A stretch of 64,000 nucleotides of DNA from Pectinophora gossypiella (GCF_024362695.1 NC_065425.1:8189001-8253000), one strand, 5' to 3'. Shown: positions 12,226 to 25,888, counted from the stretch's first letter. Translations and numbers: made by a program. Notes: generated by a model from the letters alone, not told the origin.

Positions 12226-12992
12226 TAATAATAATGTATGTATGTGTACGTCTGTTGCCTCCTGCCTGTCGCTGGCAACACAATTGTAAAAATAAAATAT
12301 TTAGAATATTTTTAGATAAAACGTTCAGGCAATATCAAACAGAATTGAATAGCCGACGCCTCCCGCAAAAGTGTTACAATTGTATAAAATACATATAAAT
12401 AAATAGTGACAAAGAACTTACAGGTGTTTACACTTGGAAGTAAGAGCCCTCAACCTTTCACCACCAATAACACAGTCCAAAGAAGATTCGAACATATCCT
12501 AACTTCTAAACCACATCAGAATTTGTCACTAGAAGCGTTGTCATTGTCCTCTGGTTATTTCAATATAGTTTTGTGTTCGATCCCGGCCCGTGGTACATGT
12601 TTCAGGCCAAGTCAAGGCCTTGAACACTCTGGTAAATGGGTTGGCTACTAGCTTAAGTATCACCAAACCGCAGTGGAGCAGCGTGTTGAAGCATGCTTTA
12701 CTCTCTCACCGATAGTAAGAAGGGAGGCTATTGTATGCTATTGTGTCTAGCAGTGGCCTGTATTATTGGATTCGTTGTTTATTGGATAACGATATTTACA
12801 ATAGACAATAGTTCCAATTGGGGCGGATACAAACTTAACCTAGTTTTAGTTTGATAACTCTTAATCTAGTGCCGTCCTTCACTTACAATAAGAGGAAGAA
12901 AGAGATGCAGGTAGTTTTAGTCCTGTTAAATTAAGTTGGTGTGGAGCGAGATAGTCAATTTTAACGGGATTATTATGATAATAAGTAAGAAG
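12226..12992. other. Repeat-flanked stretch, no gene seen
   Basis: Begins with a TATG run; 12570-12700 resembles an old SINE ('ttcgatcccggcccgtgg'). The remainder is unassigned. Confidence 0.5.
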
Positions 12993-13322
12993 AGCTGTGG
13001 TAGCCCAGTTTGTTCGCTTGACTCTCATTATGAGGCCGCAGGGTCGAATCCCAGCTGGGGTCTAAACCAATGAATTTAGAATTTGTTTTCGATTTCGTGT
13101 TTGGATTATCAATGATTATCACGTACTCAGCAGTGCAGGAAAACATAGTGAGGAAACCCACATTATCAAGAAATGCGTTTCGAAGGTATGTGACCTAACC
13201 TGTATTGGGCTGGTTTTCCCTTCGCAGCTTGAAAGGCAGTCGCTTTTGTAAAAACTGGACCTGTCAAATCTTCAGGTTAGGTAAGCGGATCCTGTGAGAA
13301 ATGGGATAACGGTAGGGACGCG
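12993..13322 (+). mobile_element. SINE family D
   Basis: tRNA-like head GTGGTAGCCCAGTTTG, B-box-like GGTCGAATCCC, body CACGTACTCAGCAGTG, end AACCTGTCAAATCTTCAGG-type and ATGGGATAACGG. Confidence 0.85.
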
Positions 13323-13350
13323 ATGATATTGTGATAATAAGTAGAATAGA

Positions 13351-13652
13351 CATCATCATCATCATCAGCCCATTAACGTCCCCACTGCTGGGGCACGGGC
13401 CTTCCCTATGGATGGATAGGGAGATCGGGCCTTAAACCATCACGCGGGCCCAGTGCGGATTGATGATTATTAACGACTGCTAATGCAGCCGGGACCAACG
13501 GCTTAACGTGCCTTCCGAAGCACGGAGGAGCTCGAGATGAAAACTTTTTTTATTTTTGTGGTCACCCATCCTATGACCGGCCTTTGCGAAAGTTGCTTAA
13601 CTTCAACAATCGGAGACCGAGCGCGTTAACCGCTGCGCCACCGAGCTCCTCG
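13351..13652 (-). mobile_element. tRNA-headed SINE family A
   Basis: Reverse copy. Head GAGCTCGGTGGCGCAGCGG (A-box-like) with a B-box-like stretch, body with GTCCCGGCTGCATTAGCAG, 3' end CCCAGCAGTGGGGACGTTAA and (TGA)n tail. The ATC run at 13351 is the tail. Confidence 0.85.
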
Positions 13653-13709
13653 ACCGCCCGACCCCGAATAGGCCACAATAATAAATAATATTATAATATT
13701 ATTTTATTA

Positions 13710-13716
13710 TACATAT

Positions 13717-13763
<47 letters not shown>

Positions 13764-13767
13764 TTAG
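13710..13767. repeat. (ATTT)n microsatellite
   Basis: About fourteen TTTA repeats. Confidence 0.95.
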
Positions 13768-14227
13768 GTTTGCCAACAGACAAAAACACTTATTAAGTGT
13801 CAAAAGTTCCCCAAATCTCGCACCCCACCACGCCACACGTCTTCATTACACCCTGTCACTATACAATGTGATGATTTATCGTCATCATTGTCATTGGCCC
13901 TGTCTACGCTGATTGCCTTGTTTGTCATTACAAATGGTTTGACTGGATACTCTATTGGTTTGACTTCTATTGTGGAATTGTTCGGGAGAATTGGGTTTTT
14001 GCTTGTTTAGTGTAATATTTTTTCTTTATATGTTTCTTCTTTCACCCTAAAGTTGCCTGGCAGAAATTGCTGTTTAGCAATAAGGCCGCCTATTGTACTT
14101 ATATTTTATTCGCATATTTATGTCCTTTGTATATGTTGTTGTGCAATAAAGTATTATTGATTGATTGATTGATGTTTAGTGTTTACCTATATACATTTAT
14201 TAAAACTAATCTTAGATCATCGTCATC

Positions 14228-14460
14228 ATTAATTTAAGATCCACGCTCTTGTCAGTGTCGCATTCTCCATGTTACTTTTTTAAGGGAAAATAGGACAGTG
14301 GTTTCCCTCTTGCCTTCCGCCCCGCAGAACTCTGTCTGACGCGACCGAGTCTATTTCAAAGCCATACTAGGACTCCTGTCCTCCGCCTCTAAATAGTACT
14401 GACAGTTACTGCTGCCCTTTGTCAGGTTCCAGGTCCACAAAACAACTTGGCCCATAAGAG
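14228..14460 (-). mobile_element. LINE 3' UTR fragment (same RTE-like family)
   Basis: Matches the tail of the 45109 element: 'gctcttgtcagtgtcgcattctccatg', 'ccgccccgcagaactctgtctgacg', 'gactcctgtcctccgcc'. No coding part. Confidence 0.75.
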
Positions 14461-16335
14461 TAATAAAACTTCCTGGCCCACCGACTTCGGAACTGCGTTC
14501 AACGGTCGACTGCGTCTGCGCAGGTTTGCTTTCGCAATTCAAATTCAACTATAACTCGATTACATTACCCGCTTTCCAGTTTTCCTAACACTTTCACACC
14601 AGCAATAACTGCTGCATTAAAATGTATGTACTTCATTAGCCGGTGGTGCTAATTTCTTTGTGAGTGTAAGATGTTGGAGGGAATTTATTTTCTGACTTTG
14701 TGTGTTTCGAAAGCATTACTTTCTACGCATGCGTGGTCGGGGACAAGAAGAAATACTTTCAATGTTCATTGTTGCCAAGTCGACTTTGAAATGCAGCTTC
14801 ATTTTAAATCTTCTATAACATAATTGCCATTATAACATAACATTTATTTATTTATGTATTATCTAAAGTACTCAATACACAATCATTACAGGTACATACC
14901 TATTGCGACATATGTAAACAATATACTTATTTCTATAATATACTTAGAATACTGTGTACCACATCATCATCATCAGACGTACGACGCCCACTGCTGGGCA
15001 TAGGCCTCCCCCAAGGATCTCCACGACGATCGGTCCTGCGCTGCCCGCATCCAGCACTCCACACACACCACCACACACATACCACACACACCACATACCA
15101 CACCACACATATGTGGTGGTGTACCACATATATAACATAAAAACAATCTCTATTTTTTATAAATAACAGTACTATTTAAATCATTAAGATAACTAAAATC
15201 ATAACTAACTATTAAGAATAACATAAGCTCGCGACTATATCCCAATTGGGGTTGTCAGAGGTACATCTATGGCAAGATGAACTAAGTACCATCACCTCAC
15301 CTCACCGACTTCTGTTAGACCAAAAATGGTCGTGTTTACTATGATTATGGCCGTCAGGTATCGGAATACGACAACTTCAGTCCAACACGATGCTCCACTG
15401 GAGATTCATAAAAATAAAGTTGCTTTTTTTTAAATCTTATTCCGCATAATACTTACATGAAATCGGTTTTTCACACCAATTAAGCAATATACTTATAAAT
15501 ATTCGTACATAAACCCACGCTATGACGAGACTATAGACTTGAATTTGCTTCAATCAAGACACACGTTTCTTGCTTTTTTGTTTCTTTATGTATGTATTAC
15601 TATGATGTTCTTGTCGATGCGACATGCTTACCCTAAAACAGGCTAAGCAGCTAGATACACCCCCAAACACTGTTTTAGGATCAGTGTCATTACAAAATAA
15701 AATATATCATGCCCGGCCGAGCAGAAGTAGGTTAATCTTAAGTCACACACACGATAAAATCTTTGGGCCGGCAACCCAGACACAGAACAAATATTTGCCC
15801 GGCACGGAATAGAATCCGGGACTCTTTGCACAAGTGACTTGAGTAGACGTCGTAAAGATTAAACGAGGGTAGTTTTAAAACTGTCTAATACCTTCCTACA
15901 TCACGAGATGACTTCCCGAACCATTAATTCTGCAATAAATTACATAAATTGTTCCTGAATTCCAAAGCCCTCGATTGCTTAACTGCTACAATTTCTCGAT
16001 TCAATAAGTATTAAGTCGATCGATTGTAACTGTGGGACGACAAATCGCCGGAAAATAGCGGGACTGCCTCGATTACCTTTCCCACATTAGGAAGTCCAAT
16101 CGAGCGAGGCGTTTAGTTAGCAACGCTTTGAGGTGTGTCGTAGATTCACACGCCTACTATCCCTAGTGGGGTAGCTAGAGCCTTTAATACGAAATCCTAA
16201 GATTAATGTGATGACCCATATTGTGACTGGTGATCAGCCCATTACCCATATAATAGTCCATCAAGTTAGAAAGGACCCGATTCCTCTGTCGGTTTTTACG
16301 ACATGCCAAGTAAAAGCCTCCTTTTATCTTTACAC
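14461..16335. other. Unassigned sequence with repeat fragments
   Basis: Holds a SINE tail and CA-rich tract (14965-15125), a dispersed repeat (15218-15330) and AT-rich DNA; no supported gene. Confidence 0.5.
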
Positions 16336-16353
16336 GCTCTTACGGAATTTTAA

Positions 16354-16660
16354 CGGAGCCGTTGTAGCCCAGTTGGTAGAACGCTAGCCTCTCACTTTGG
16401 TAGGAATCCAGCAGGTTCGAATCCAGCGCAAGCCTAAACCAATGATTATCGAATTTGTTTGGATCATAAATTATTATCACGTGCTCAGCGGTGAAGGAAA
16501 ACATCGTGAGCCCACATTCCCGAGAAATGTATTTTCTGATTTTCCCTTCGCGGGTTGGACGGTCTGTCTGGCAGTCGCTTCTGTAAAAAACCGGACCTGT
16601 CAAATGTTCACGTTAGGTAAGCGGACCCTGTGAAAAAAGGGATAATGCTAGGGAGATGAT
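16354..16660 (+). mobile_element. SINE family D with 18-bp target duplication
   Basis: Flanked by GCTCTTACGGAATTTTAA at 16336-16353 and 16661-16678. Confidence 0.9.
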
Positions 16661-16686
16661 GCTCTTACGGAATTTTAAGCCCTAGG

Positions 16687-16831
16687 TACAGTCATGAGCA
16701 ATATCATGTACCCACTAGAACCCTGCCGCACTATCATATTTGACATTTAATGAGACTTACGGTTTAATTTGTCAAAAAAGTTAATGTGACATGGTTTCAA
16801 AGTGTATACATATTAGTACTCGTGACCGTAC
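16687..16831 (+). mobile_element. MITE, CAGTCATGAGCAATAT family
   Basis: About 145 bp with inverted-like ends (GTACAGTCATGAGCAAT / TACTCGTGACCGTAC). Confidence 0.78.
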
Positions 16832-19273
16832 GGTCTTTTGTAAAATGATCACGTGGACGACACTAGAACGTTTTGGTTGTGCTTTTGTCCATGTCAGCCT
16901 TTCAAATAGTGTTTGTGATTTATTTGTTAGTTTATTAGCTTGTTGACTGAGTCTAGCCTAGATCCTAAACCAGTAACACCAATTGTCCAAATACAAGAGC
17001 GCGTAACGCAGGAGAGGTCAAGCACTCCCGTCTAGCCGTATTCAGCTCTGACTCACTACCAGCACATCGACTGCAACATTACCATTACCGTCAGAAACTC
17101 CCACTGTGACATACATTATGTTCACACGAGTTGCCCTCTATAACCGCATTTGTAAATTTGTCAAAACACCATGTCATTGTTACTTGAAGAAGAAAAACGT
17201 AACTGTCAAATGTGAGTGTATAAATTTGTGCTTTATTGTAGTTGTTATTATGGTTGGTATTGATTTGTTTGAAGTAAAGTCGTTAGGTTTGTAAATGAAG
17301 GGAGTTTAAAACGATTAATTGCAAAGGATATGCGAGCTGGACTAGGTGGCATGTGTTGAATTAAACAAGTGTTAAGTTCGCATTAATACCGTTTGCTGTG
17401 ACGTGTGGCTGGAGATTAGCAATTAGTAACATCTGTGTATTAGATTCATATGCAGATGGGCATTCTAGTGTACAAGTAGATTGACCATAAAACGATTGTT
17501 TCTAACCTTTTTGTTTGCAATAAATAGTAGGAGCAGATCAGACGGCGCTTATTTCTATTACTCTGTGTCGTGTAGGTATAAGCACACCTCGGACACTTCA
17601 TACAAACAGCCTCGTTTTACACAAACAATAGACATTGACGTCACACACACAGCGCATCTGTGTGTGTGACGTCTGACGCCATACGATAGAAGACTAAAGT
17701 TAAACCGAGGGGGTGAGGTAAAGCTCGCTCAGCCGATGGTGGTGAGAGGAGAGTTGCCGTTCTATACGTCACACGAATGTTTTCACTGTCTTCTTCTAAG
17801 TTGTGGGTGGATGACCAACCCCAGTCGCAATATGTTATGTTTTTAATGTCGTACGAATGTAGAAACAGACCTATTACGTATTTTTTATGGCCATAATTAT
17901 TTTGACCGTATGAACAGTTCAGGACCGCTGAAGGTCAATATCGTTATAAAACATACATGTTTAAAATCGAACTACAAATTATTGAATTTAATTCTTACTT
18001 AGTTACAATAAACCTACGTATATTATGCTTTCATCCTACATACGTCCCACAAAGCACTGACTTAAATTATAAATAACATATACTTATCCTTTCCTTTAAA
18101 ATAAATTCATAAGTCTGCAACTTTTATCGCCTATTTTTGCATGAACTTTAAGCGCTCGACAATTGACATTTAGGTGTGCTGAGCTTGAATGCCTACAGTC
18201 CAAGGCCGGTAACTCTTCCGTGTTTGATAACGAAAGGTCATGCACCATCGTACATGTGTGATGTGATTAGCAACATTTCAGCCCTTTGATAAGATGAGTG
18301 GTACGCTCCATTGCATGCGATATTACTCAAACATAATTTGTAACACACGCCTGTATCCCCCAAAGGGTAGGCAGAGGTGTGTAATACACTCACTCGTCCC
18401 CAGCTATTTTTAAGTCCCATGTAATAGGCAGCGAGCCTATTGCTATTAATCGGCATAATTAGGAATGTTATTATTAATTGAATAACATACATAAATGCAC
18501 GCCTATTTCCCACCGGAGTAAGTAGACATACTATGGAATTTTACTTGCTTCGATCCTGACACACTTCTCTTGCTTCCTCCTCATTCATCAATAGTTTCAT
18601 ACACACACGCCAGTTCAGAGTAGATCGTAGTAATTGAATAACACTTTGATTACAACATTTACTGTGAGAACTTCCTTCCTTATCAATACATTACATTATT
18701 AACAACACTTCAACAAGTGCATTGACATAAAAAATGTTATTTTTATCGTAATTACAAAGTTCTAGTGGAAATGAATCATTATAACGTTATCACATAGTTA
18801 AACTGTTTGTGGTTTTTATACAATAAACACTAAGTCAAACAGTGTAACTCATCGGTCGGAGAGAAATTACTATTATACACACAAACTTTGATAAACTTGT
18901 GGTGGATTTATGAATGAGTTTTTTTTACAATAATCAACATTCATAGTGCATCCTATATGAGCGATGGGATAGTCCTCAGTCACTATACAATTCATATTCT
19001 TCTGTTTTGAAGCTCTAACCTGATAAGGGGAGGTTTGCTGGCCACGTCTTTCCCTCAGCGATACAGCTTTCGATGTGGTAGTAGTTTTACAGCCAGTTAG
19101 ATAATTTTTGACGTTCCAAAAGCGCTAACTATGTAAGCCAATTTTGAAGAATAAGTATTTTTGAATTTTTGAAAGGACATGAGTGTGTAAACATTGTACA
19201 TTTTACCTAATATATCATAAACAACACATTACGAATGAATGGGTCTTTTTTTAGTCTATTGCCTCTGCCACCC
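16832..19273. other. Unassigned sequence with dispersed repeats
   Basis: 17560-17790 is a repeat also seen (inverted) at 54760-54960 and in part at 24795-24930; 18480-18620 matches 57840-58030 and 40535-40615. No supported gene. Confidence 0.5.
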
Positions 19274-19609
19274 ATCATCATCATCAACAGCCTATACACG
19301 TCCCACTGCTGGGCACAGGCCTCCCCTCAATCAACCGGAGGGGGTATGGAGCATACTCCACCACGCTGCTCCAATGCGGATTGGTGGAGGTGTTTTTACG
19401 GCTAATAGCCGGGACCAACGGCTTAACGTGCCCTCCGAAGCACGGAATCATCTTACTTTTTCGGACAATCAGGTGATTCAAGCCTGAAAAGTCCTTACCA
19501 AACAAAGGACAGTCTCACAAAGTGATTTCGACAATGTCTCCATCGGGAATCGAACCCGGACCTCCAGATCGTGAGCCTAACGCTCTAACCACTAGACCAC
19601 GGAGGCTGT
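19274..19609 (-). mobile_element. tRNA-headed SINE family B, complete
   Basis: Reverse copy from ATC tail through the tRNA-like head; on the minus strand the head reads TGGTCTAGTGGTTAGAG (A box) and GGTTCGATTCCCGAT (B box). The acceptor stem is not tRNA-like and a long tail follows, so this is not a tRNA gene. Confidence 0.88.
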
Positions 19610-20944
19610 TAAAAATAAAACATCTTGTGAATTGCAATTTTAGTTTTCTAGGTTACTCATTGCCAAAACTAATGTAATTTTAACTTATTAGTATTATTAT
19701 TTGTATGTCGTTTCCATATCTCGGGTCTATGGAGTCGCGGACTTTTGAAGCCAACACGTAGAGGCCCCTTAAGACAATTTACACTAAATGTTGTGTGACA
19801 CCAACCGCCGATTATCCCTGTATGCACTATGGGAGTGCAAAAAGTAAAGACAATCCCCGGTTCGTGTAGGACTATTGCAGATTATGAGGACAAAGGGAAC
19901 TGGGCTATTGGGTTGGGAGTTAGTGGAGATACTGGGGCTACGGGGGACTATGGCGCCTGCTCGACCAATGTTAACAACAAATATTAGTATTATTAGAGTT
20001 ATTATTTTATCTTAAGTAAAATTTTAAATAATACTGTTAGTTCGAACATTATAGACGGTGTGTAAAGGCGATCATTCATTGCACGTGTGTGAAAAAATCC
20101 GTACTTTAACGATACGGCTTACCTGTCACGTTGCTCTTACAGAAAGCTCAAGTGAAGCGTAGGTACTTAGTTCATCTTGCGATCTACCTCTAACTAACCT
20201 AATGGGAAATATAGTGGTAAACTTATGTTAAACTGTTGTTACGTTATTATTACTGTCTCTCTTTCTCCTGTGGCTCTATTTGCTGATCTTTTATGTGCTC
20301 TATCTCTATCTGAAGTGTGAAATAGTATAGGTACCTGCATCTTTTAGATTTTCAGTATTTATAACAACACAACCGCAAGCTACACCAGCTAATTACCAAT
20401 AAAAGCCAAGCGCCACGGACCACAAAACCCACCAAAATAAAAAATAAAATGGCAGCCAATTAAAAAAAAACAAAAGCGAAATTCACATAGAAGCACCTGC
20501 TGAATAAATCAATATACAATGAGTCAGCGTTTGCAGCTGTTTAGTTGTAGGATGCGCGTGGGCATTCGCGCGTTTCAACAGACTTTACTACCACTTGCCC
20601 AAGTCTAGGTGCCGTCTGTCGACCTACCTACTCCGTGTCTATGGCTAATTAAATTTCTAGCTAGAGACTGTTCGTAGATTGGTTTTGCATTAATGTTTCG
20701 TTTGTTAAAAGCGGTACGCTATGATGGCCGTTTGGACGTTTGTCCGCTCATGAAGTTTCGTATTTATTAGTACTACGCTGTAGGAAAACAATGCTGTTCT
20801 TTATGGTCATTAGTGACGTGGAGTTAAAATCGATGATTGAGGGTAGGCCTGTGCCCAGCAATGGAACGTAATATAGGCTGTTTATGTACTCACAGTTTGC
20901 TGAGAAATCACTATGATCTAACTTTTGCATTTAACACTACATAA

Positions 20945-21290
20945 TAGTTTTTCACCTCAACCTCAACAGTTGCAAAGGCGGAAATGGGAGCCGACGGAAC
21001 GGCAATGCAGGACGGAAGAGGCGAGTCACAGGGACTGTAACCTGGAACTTGACAGAGGGCAGCAGTAACTGTCAGTACTATTCAGTGGCGGAAGACAGGA
21101 GTCCTAGTACGGCTTTGAAATAAGAGTACTCGGAGCGCCATCCCACTCGCGTCAGAGTTTTTTTTTTTTTATTTTATTTTTTAATTAAGTACTGCAGGAC
21201 GGAAGGCAAGAGGGAAACCACTGCAGTATTTTTCCCTGAAAAGTAGCATGGAGAATGCTACACCGACCATAACGTGGCTCATAAATTAGT
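20945..21290 (+). mobile_element. LINE 3' UTR fragment (same family, plus orientation)
   Basis: Carries 'gacaggagtcctagtacggctttgaaata', the GACGGAAGGCAAGAGG block and 'gtagcatggagaatgctac'. A T-rich run at about 21155-21180 splits it. Confidence 0.75.
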
Positions 21291-21799
21291 GATGATGAGT
21301 AGTTTTTCAAGTGTCAAGTTAGATGAATATTGATTATAATCCTGCTTGCAAAGTTGTTGTAATATAATGTAGTTCTAAGAAAAAATGCAAATTACAAGTG
21401 TGTCATCATTTTCTGCTTACAAAGGTAAATAATCGTTTTCAAAGGTTCCACCAATTTATAAAATTGATCACCAGTTATTACTCATTCACATAACATTTAC
21501 TCAAAGACGAATTACAACTTAACACTTACGTGTCATCTTATTTACAACCCACATAAACACAACGTTGTCTATAACCCGAACACATTACGTAGGCGCCTTG
21601 CTAGAACAACCTCCTTGACGCAAGGTGTCTAGTTAATTTGCATGGGTTATGTTTATCGTCGTAAAACCATCCGGTCGATTGTTCGTCTGAGAAAATCTGC
21701 GAGATCGAGGGAAATTATCTGAGTCACTGAGTTACTGAATGAGTCATAGTAAGGCTACGTTTACATTTACGAGCGTGCGCGCGAGCGAGTTTGACAACG

Positions 21800-21875
21800 T
21801 CTGTCTGTTTGTGTCTGTGTCTGTGCGTGTGTGTCTGTGCGCGCTCGTGTGTGTGTGTGTGTGTGTGTGTGTATA
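21800..21875. repeat. TG-rich microsatellite
   Basis: GTGTCTGTGTCTGTGCG run followed by (GT)n. Confidence 0.9.
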
Positions 21876-22768
21876 GCCTTCGGCCGGGTGCCGACCTCAC
21901 CCCCTCTGGGTCTTACTTTAGTCTTAATTGGCCGTAAGCAGATAAGGAGTAAGGAGGTTAGTGCGCGTTACTGCTTCTCACTCGCACTTACGTGTTAGGC
22001 GGCACACGGTAAGAATTTTTGTACGGTGTCTCCACGACTATGCGTAACTACATAACATAACATCACGCCTATATCCCGAAGGGGTAGGCAGAGGTTTATT
22101 GCCATAAACCGGACACAAATCCTGGAAATCGAGTGATGTTAATTATCTGTGAACTTTTTCTCGGTAACGCGTGGAGATATGAAGTTGAAATTAACATGTA
22201 ATACTTATGTCTGCGGTCCCTTGAAGCTCTAAAAAAAAATCAAGCGGAGTCTTTTGTAAATATTTCCTTTTATTTTGGTCCAATAAATCAAATCTTCAGG
22301 TTAGGTAAGCAGACCCTATGAAAAACGGGATAATGCGAGGGAAATGAATGAATGATCTTGGTGCAATAAAGTATTGTAATTGTATTTGTACCTATGTTGA
22401 AGAGGTTCGATTTCCCCGCGTCCGCTCATCCAATGTATGTGGGCGGTTACAGCTATCGGCAGATCAGGTAGCGTTGTTTTGTAGCACGTGCCACAATGTT
22501 TGGTCCTCGTTACACGTGACCCGAGCTAGGCGCCTTTGTGCGTCTGCTAATCAGGTGAGGTAATAGATAAGCCATCTGATAGGCGTATGCAATCTGTTAC
22601 GCTCAGGTTTAAAGCATGTGTCAGATTTGTTACAGACGCAATGAGTTTTATTACGAATTAAGCGGGATGGAGACAATGAAATAGCAACAACATAACATAG
22701 CCTCAGGTATTTACCCGAAGGAGGCAGAGGTGTAAACAGTACAACGATTACCGACCCACGCGACCTAT

Positions 22769-23071
22769 CTTCTTCTATCGTGTGGGTTGTGAGGTGAATT
22801 ACCAACCCCATCAACCCTAGTGTCAGAGTTATTATTGAGCTGCCAAAGGCCCCTGACATGGCACATGTAGCGACTACTCACTAACATCAGTAAGTAGTAA
22901 CCGGGACCAACGGCTTAACGTGCCTTCCGAAGCACGGATCGTCTTACTTTTTGGACAATCAGGTGATCAGCCTGTAATGTTCTAACCAAACTAGAGATCT
23001 CAAAGTGATTTTTGTGATATATCCCCACCGGGATTCGAACCCGGGACTCAACCACTGGACCACGGAGGTCC
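22769..23071 (-). mobile_element. SINE family C nested in another repeat
   Basis: Reverse copy flanked by ACGCGACCTAT on both sides (about 22758-22768 and 23073-23083), the target-site duplication, within an older 'taagtcccatgtaataggg' repeat. Confidence 0.82.
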
Positions 23072-23697
23072 TACGCGACCTATGTTTAAGTCCCATGTAA
23101 TAGGGGCGAGCCTATTGCCATTAACCGGACACAAATCCCGGAAACTACGATTTTTATTATGTAATTAGGTATTAAGATAGGTAGGTTCTATCGATATAAA
23201 ACATATATTTCGTTTATGTTATCAAGAGAAGAATAGTTCTTGGATTGGTTGACTTTCGCGACATGCTAAAATCAAATATATTATACTTTATTGCACCAAA
23301 GTGAGCTTATGCTATATGTCGCCGATAGGAGACCTTTTTAATATGATTTACTTTTTACTTGTTTCTATTCTTTTATATTTTTTCTATTCTTTTTTCTATA
23401 TTTGAATTTGGATATTATTTTGTTTTTACGTTTTGACATTACAGTTTTTCTCAAAATCTCAAACCGAATGGTTTTATTTTTCACACTACATTTGTTATGC
23501 GTTATGCTTATAAAGTTCGTAATGCGCGACTTTATCGCGCAGGTGATGCGTGATGTTTAAAAAATATCACGTGTTTGATTCCCTGTGTTGCATGTGACCT
23601 GATGAGACGAATGCTCGTGTCATAAAGTTGTAACATTCGCTGCATACATAAAGTCGAGCTGGTATTCCTATTGGTGTGGGCAGACACAGTATAATCA

Positions 23698-23985
23698 TTC
23701 ATCACCAGCCCATTAACGTCCCCACTGCTGGGGCATAGGCCTTCCCTATGGATGGATAGGGAGATCGGGCCTTAAACCACCACGCGGGCCCAGTGCGGAT
23801 TAGTGGTTATTAACGACTGCTAATGCAGCCGGGACCTACGGCTTAACGTGCCTTCCGAAACACGGAGGAGCTCGAGATGAAAACTTTTTTTTTTGTCGTC
23901 ACCCATCCTATGACCTTTGCGAAAGTTGCTTAACTTCAACAATCGCAGACCGAGCGCGTTTCCCGCTGCGCCACCGAGCTCCTCG
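23698..23985 (-). mobile_element. SINE family A
   Basis: Reverse full-length-like copy, ending at ACCGAGCTCCTCG; short internal deletion after ATCCTATGACC. Confidence 0.85.
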
Positions 23986-24133
23986 ATTATAAATTATGTA
24001 TTTATAGGTCAAAAAGTGTTTGCAAGTTGCCTTTGCATTCGTCTGCCTACTACCCCTTAAGGGAACCACGGCGTGATTGTGTAGCTATTTGGTATCTCTT
24101 TCTCTTAGTTTTTTTATTAGACTACAAATTATA

Positions 24134-24469
24134 TCATCTCCCTAACGTTATCCCGTTTTTCACATCCGCTTACCTCACCTGAATATTTGACAGGTCCGGT
24201 TTTTTTACAGAAGCGACTGCCTGTCTGACCTCCCAACCCGCGAAGGGAAAACCAGCCCAATATAGGCTAGGTTACATACCTCCGAAATCCATTTCTTCGG
24301 AATGCGATGTTTTCCTTCGCCGCTGAGCACGTGATAATCATTTATGATCCAAACGTGAATTCGAAAATAAATTCGACAATCATTGGTTTAGGTTAATGCC
24401 GGGATTCGAACCTGCGACCTCAAATTGAGAGTCAAGCGTTCTACCAACTCGGCTACCACGGCTACCCAT
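24134..24469 (-). mobile_element. SINE family D with 19-bp target duplication
   Basis: Reverse, complete; flanked by TATTAGACTACAAATTATA at 24115-24133 and 24470-24488. Confidence 0.9.
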
Positions 24470-25035
24470 TATTAGACTACAAATTATAAAAAAATGCATT
24501 ACATATCAGTGTTAAGAATGAGTCATAAACATGAATTAGACACAGTTCGATAACAAAGTTGATTTTGAATCTCGACAAGAACTTTGAGAAACTAACAGCG
24601 ATTTCTGCGAAACACCGACGGCCTGTATGATTCAGTATTTGAGGTTGCATTATATCATTAGTCACCTTAAGACAGCAACGATATATTACCTATTGTACTC
24701 GTAAACTGATAACTAAACATTCTCTTAAACGCGTATAGCTAGTCACAACTTTACTCGACGTTATCAGAAGTTAACTTGCTATCCCTACCATAGAATAAGA
24801 AATAGTACTACGTATAGAACGGCAACTCTAACTAAGTTTAAAATCCCCCGGGACATAGTTTAGTCTTCGTCAATATTTGGTGTCTGTGTAAAAGGGATTG
24901 TTTGTATGAAGAAGCACTGAAGTCCTCAGATTGATACGAGTAATAGGTGAATTGATGACAGATGATCAAACATCGCTCATTATAGTACAAGTACAGTACA
25001 TTTTCTTAATATCCCCCGGTCATCATCGTTTTTTT

Positions 25036-25250
25036 GAATGTTAAATTCCATGTTCATTAATTATTAGATTCAGAATTTGAATTCAGAACTCGAGTGTTTT
25101 ATTGTTGTGTAGTTCTCGCGGAAAGCCGGATGCCCGTGTTGCTCTATGCGCCAGAATCTAAACAAAACAACAATAAAGTTTTCAGTTCTGAATCCAAATT
25201 CTGATACACGATAAATCTGATAATTGATGAACATGGAAATTACCATTCGT
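25036..25250. mobile_element. Palindromic MITE
   Basis: AAATTCCATGTTCATTAATT ... reverse-complement end near 25245, with 'cagaatttgaattcagaac' inside. Half copies lie at 25630-25720 and 48915-48990. Confidence 0.7.
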
Positions 25251-25888
25251 TTTAGTTTTTTCCGTGTATTTAGAAAAAGGATGATGGCCGAGGGACTTGC
25301 GAAGAAAATAGAAAAGTGTTTCTATTTTCTTCGCAAGTCCCTCGGGTATAGTCGTGTAATTATATATTCCTTTTTACTATCGTATTGGTATTTCTTTAGC
25401 AGCTAATTAAGAGGCAATTCTTTCCTCACTCCGTAATCAGATATCGAGATACTATTGATTGTGTATAAACAATGACAAATCTTTGCCTTTAAGTCATGTG
25501 GTGATTCATTCATTGATTATGAATGATACGGACAGGTCAACATAAGAATTACACCTGTTACTCATAAGTACCACAGTGTTTTTTCTTAATGTTCCTTAAC
25601 AATCATCGTATTTCTAAATAAAAACCAGTGCTAATTTCCATGTTTATCAATTATTAGATTTACCGTGTATCAGAATTTGAATTTAGAACTAAGTTATTTT
25701 GTTTACGCGGGAATCCGATAAATAATAGTTCTAGAACAATTTGGATTGCTGAAAAGCTGAGATTTAGGTTCGTTTTTAAACTATCAGAAAACAAAGACTT
25801 AAACCAAAAACTGTAATCGATGTAGTTTCACATACTCGTACATACTCTCATCAAACATCAGACCACGCGGGACGTTACCTTTTTTTTC

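Noticed and set aside
14933..15166. Overlapping ORFs rich in His/Thr/Tyr
   Set aside because: CA-rich tract read in several frames.
19500..19608. tRNA-like sequence with A and B boxes
   Set aside because: It is the head of a family B SINE; flanking body and tail are present and the cloverleaf stems are not convincing. The same applies to the other SINE heads.
20520..20650. GC-richer island with ATG, considered as the ADAM signal-peptide exon
   Set aside because: The frame closes after 18 codons and no donor leaves the required one-base overhang.
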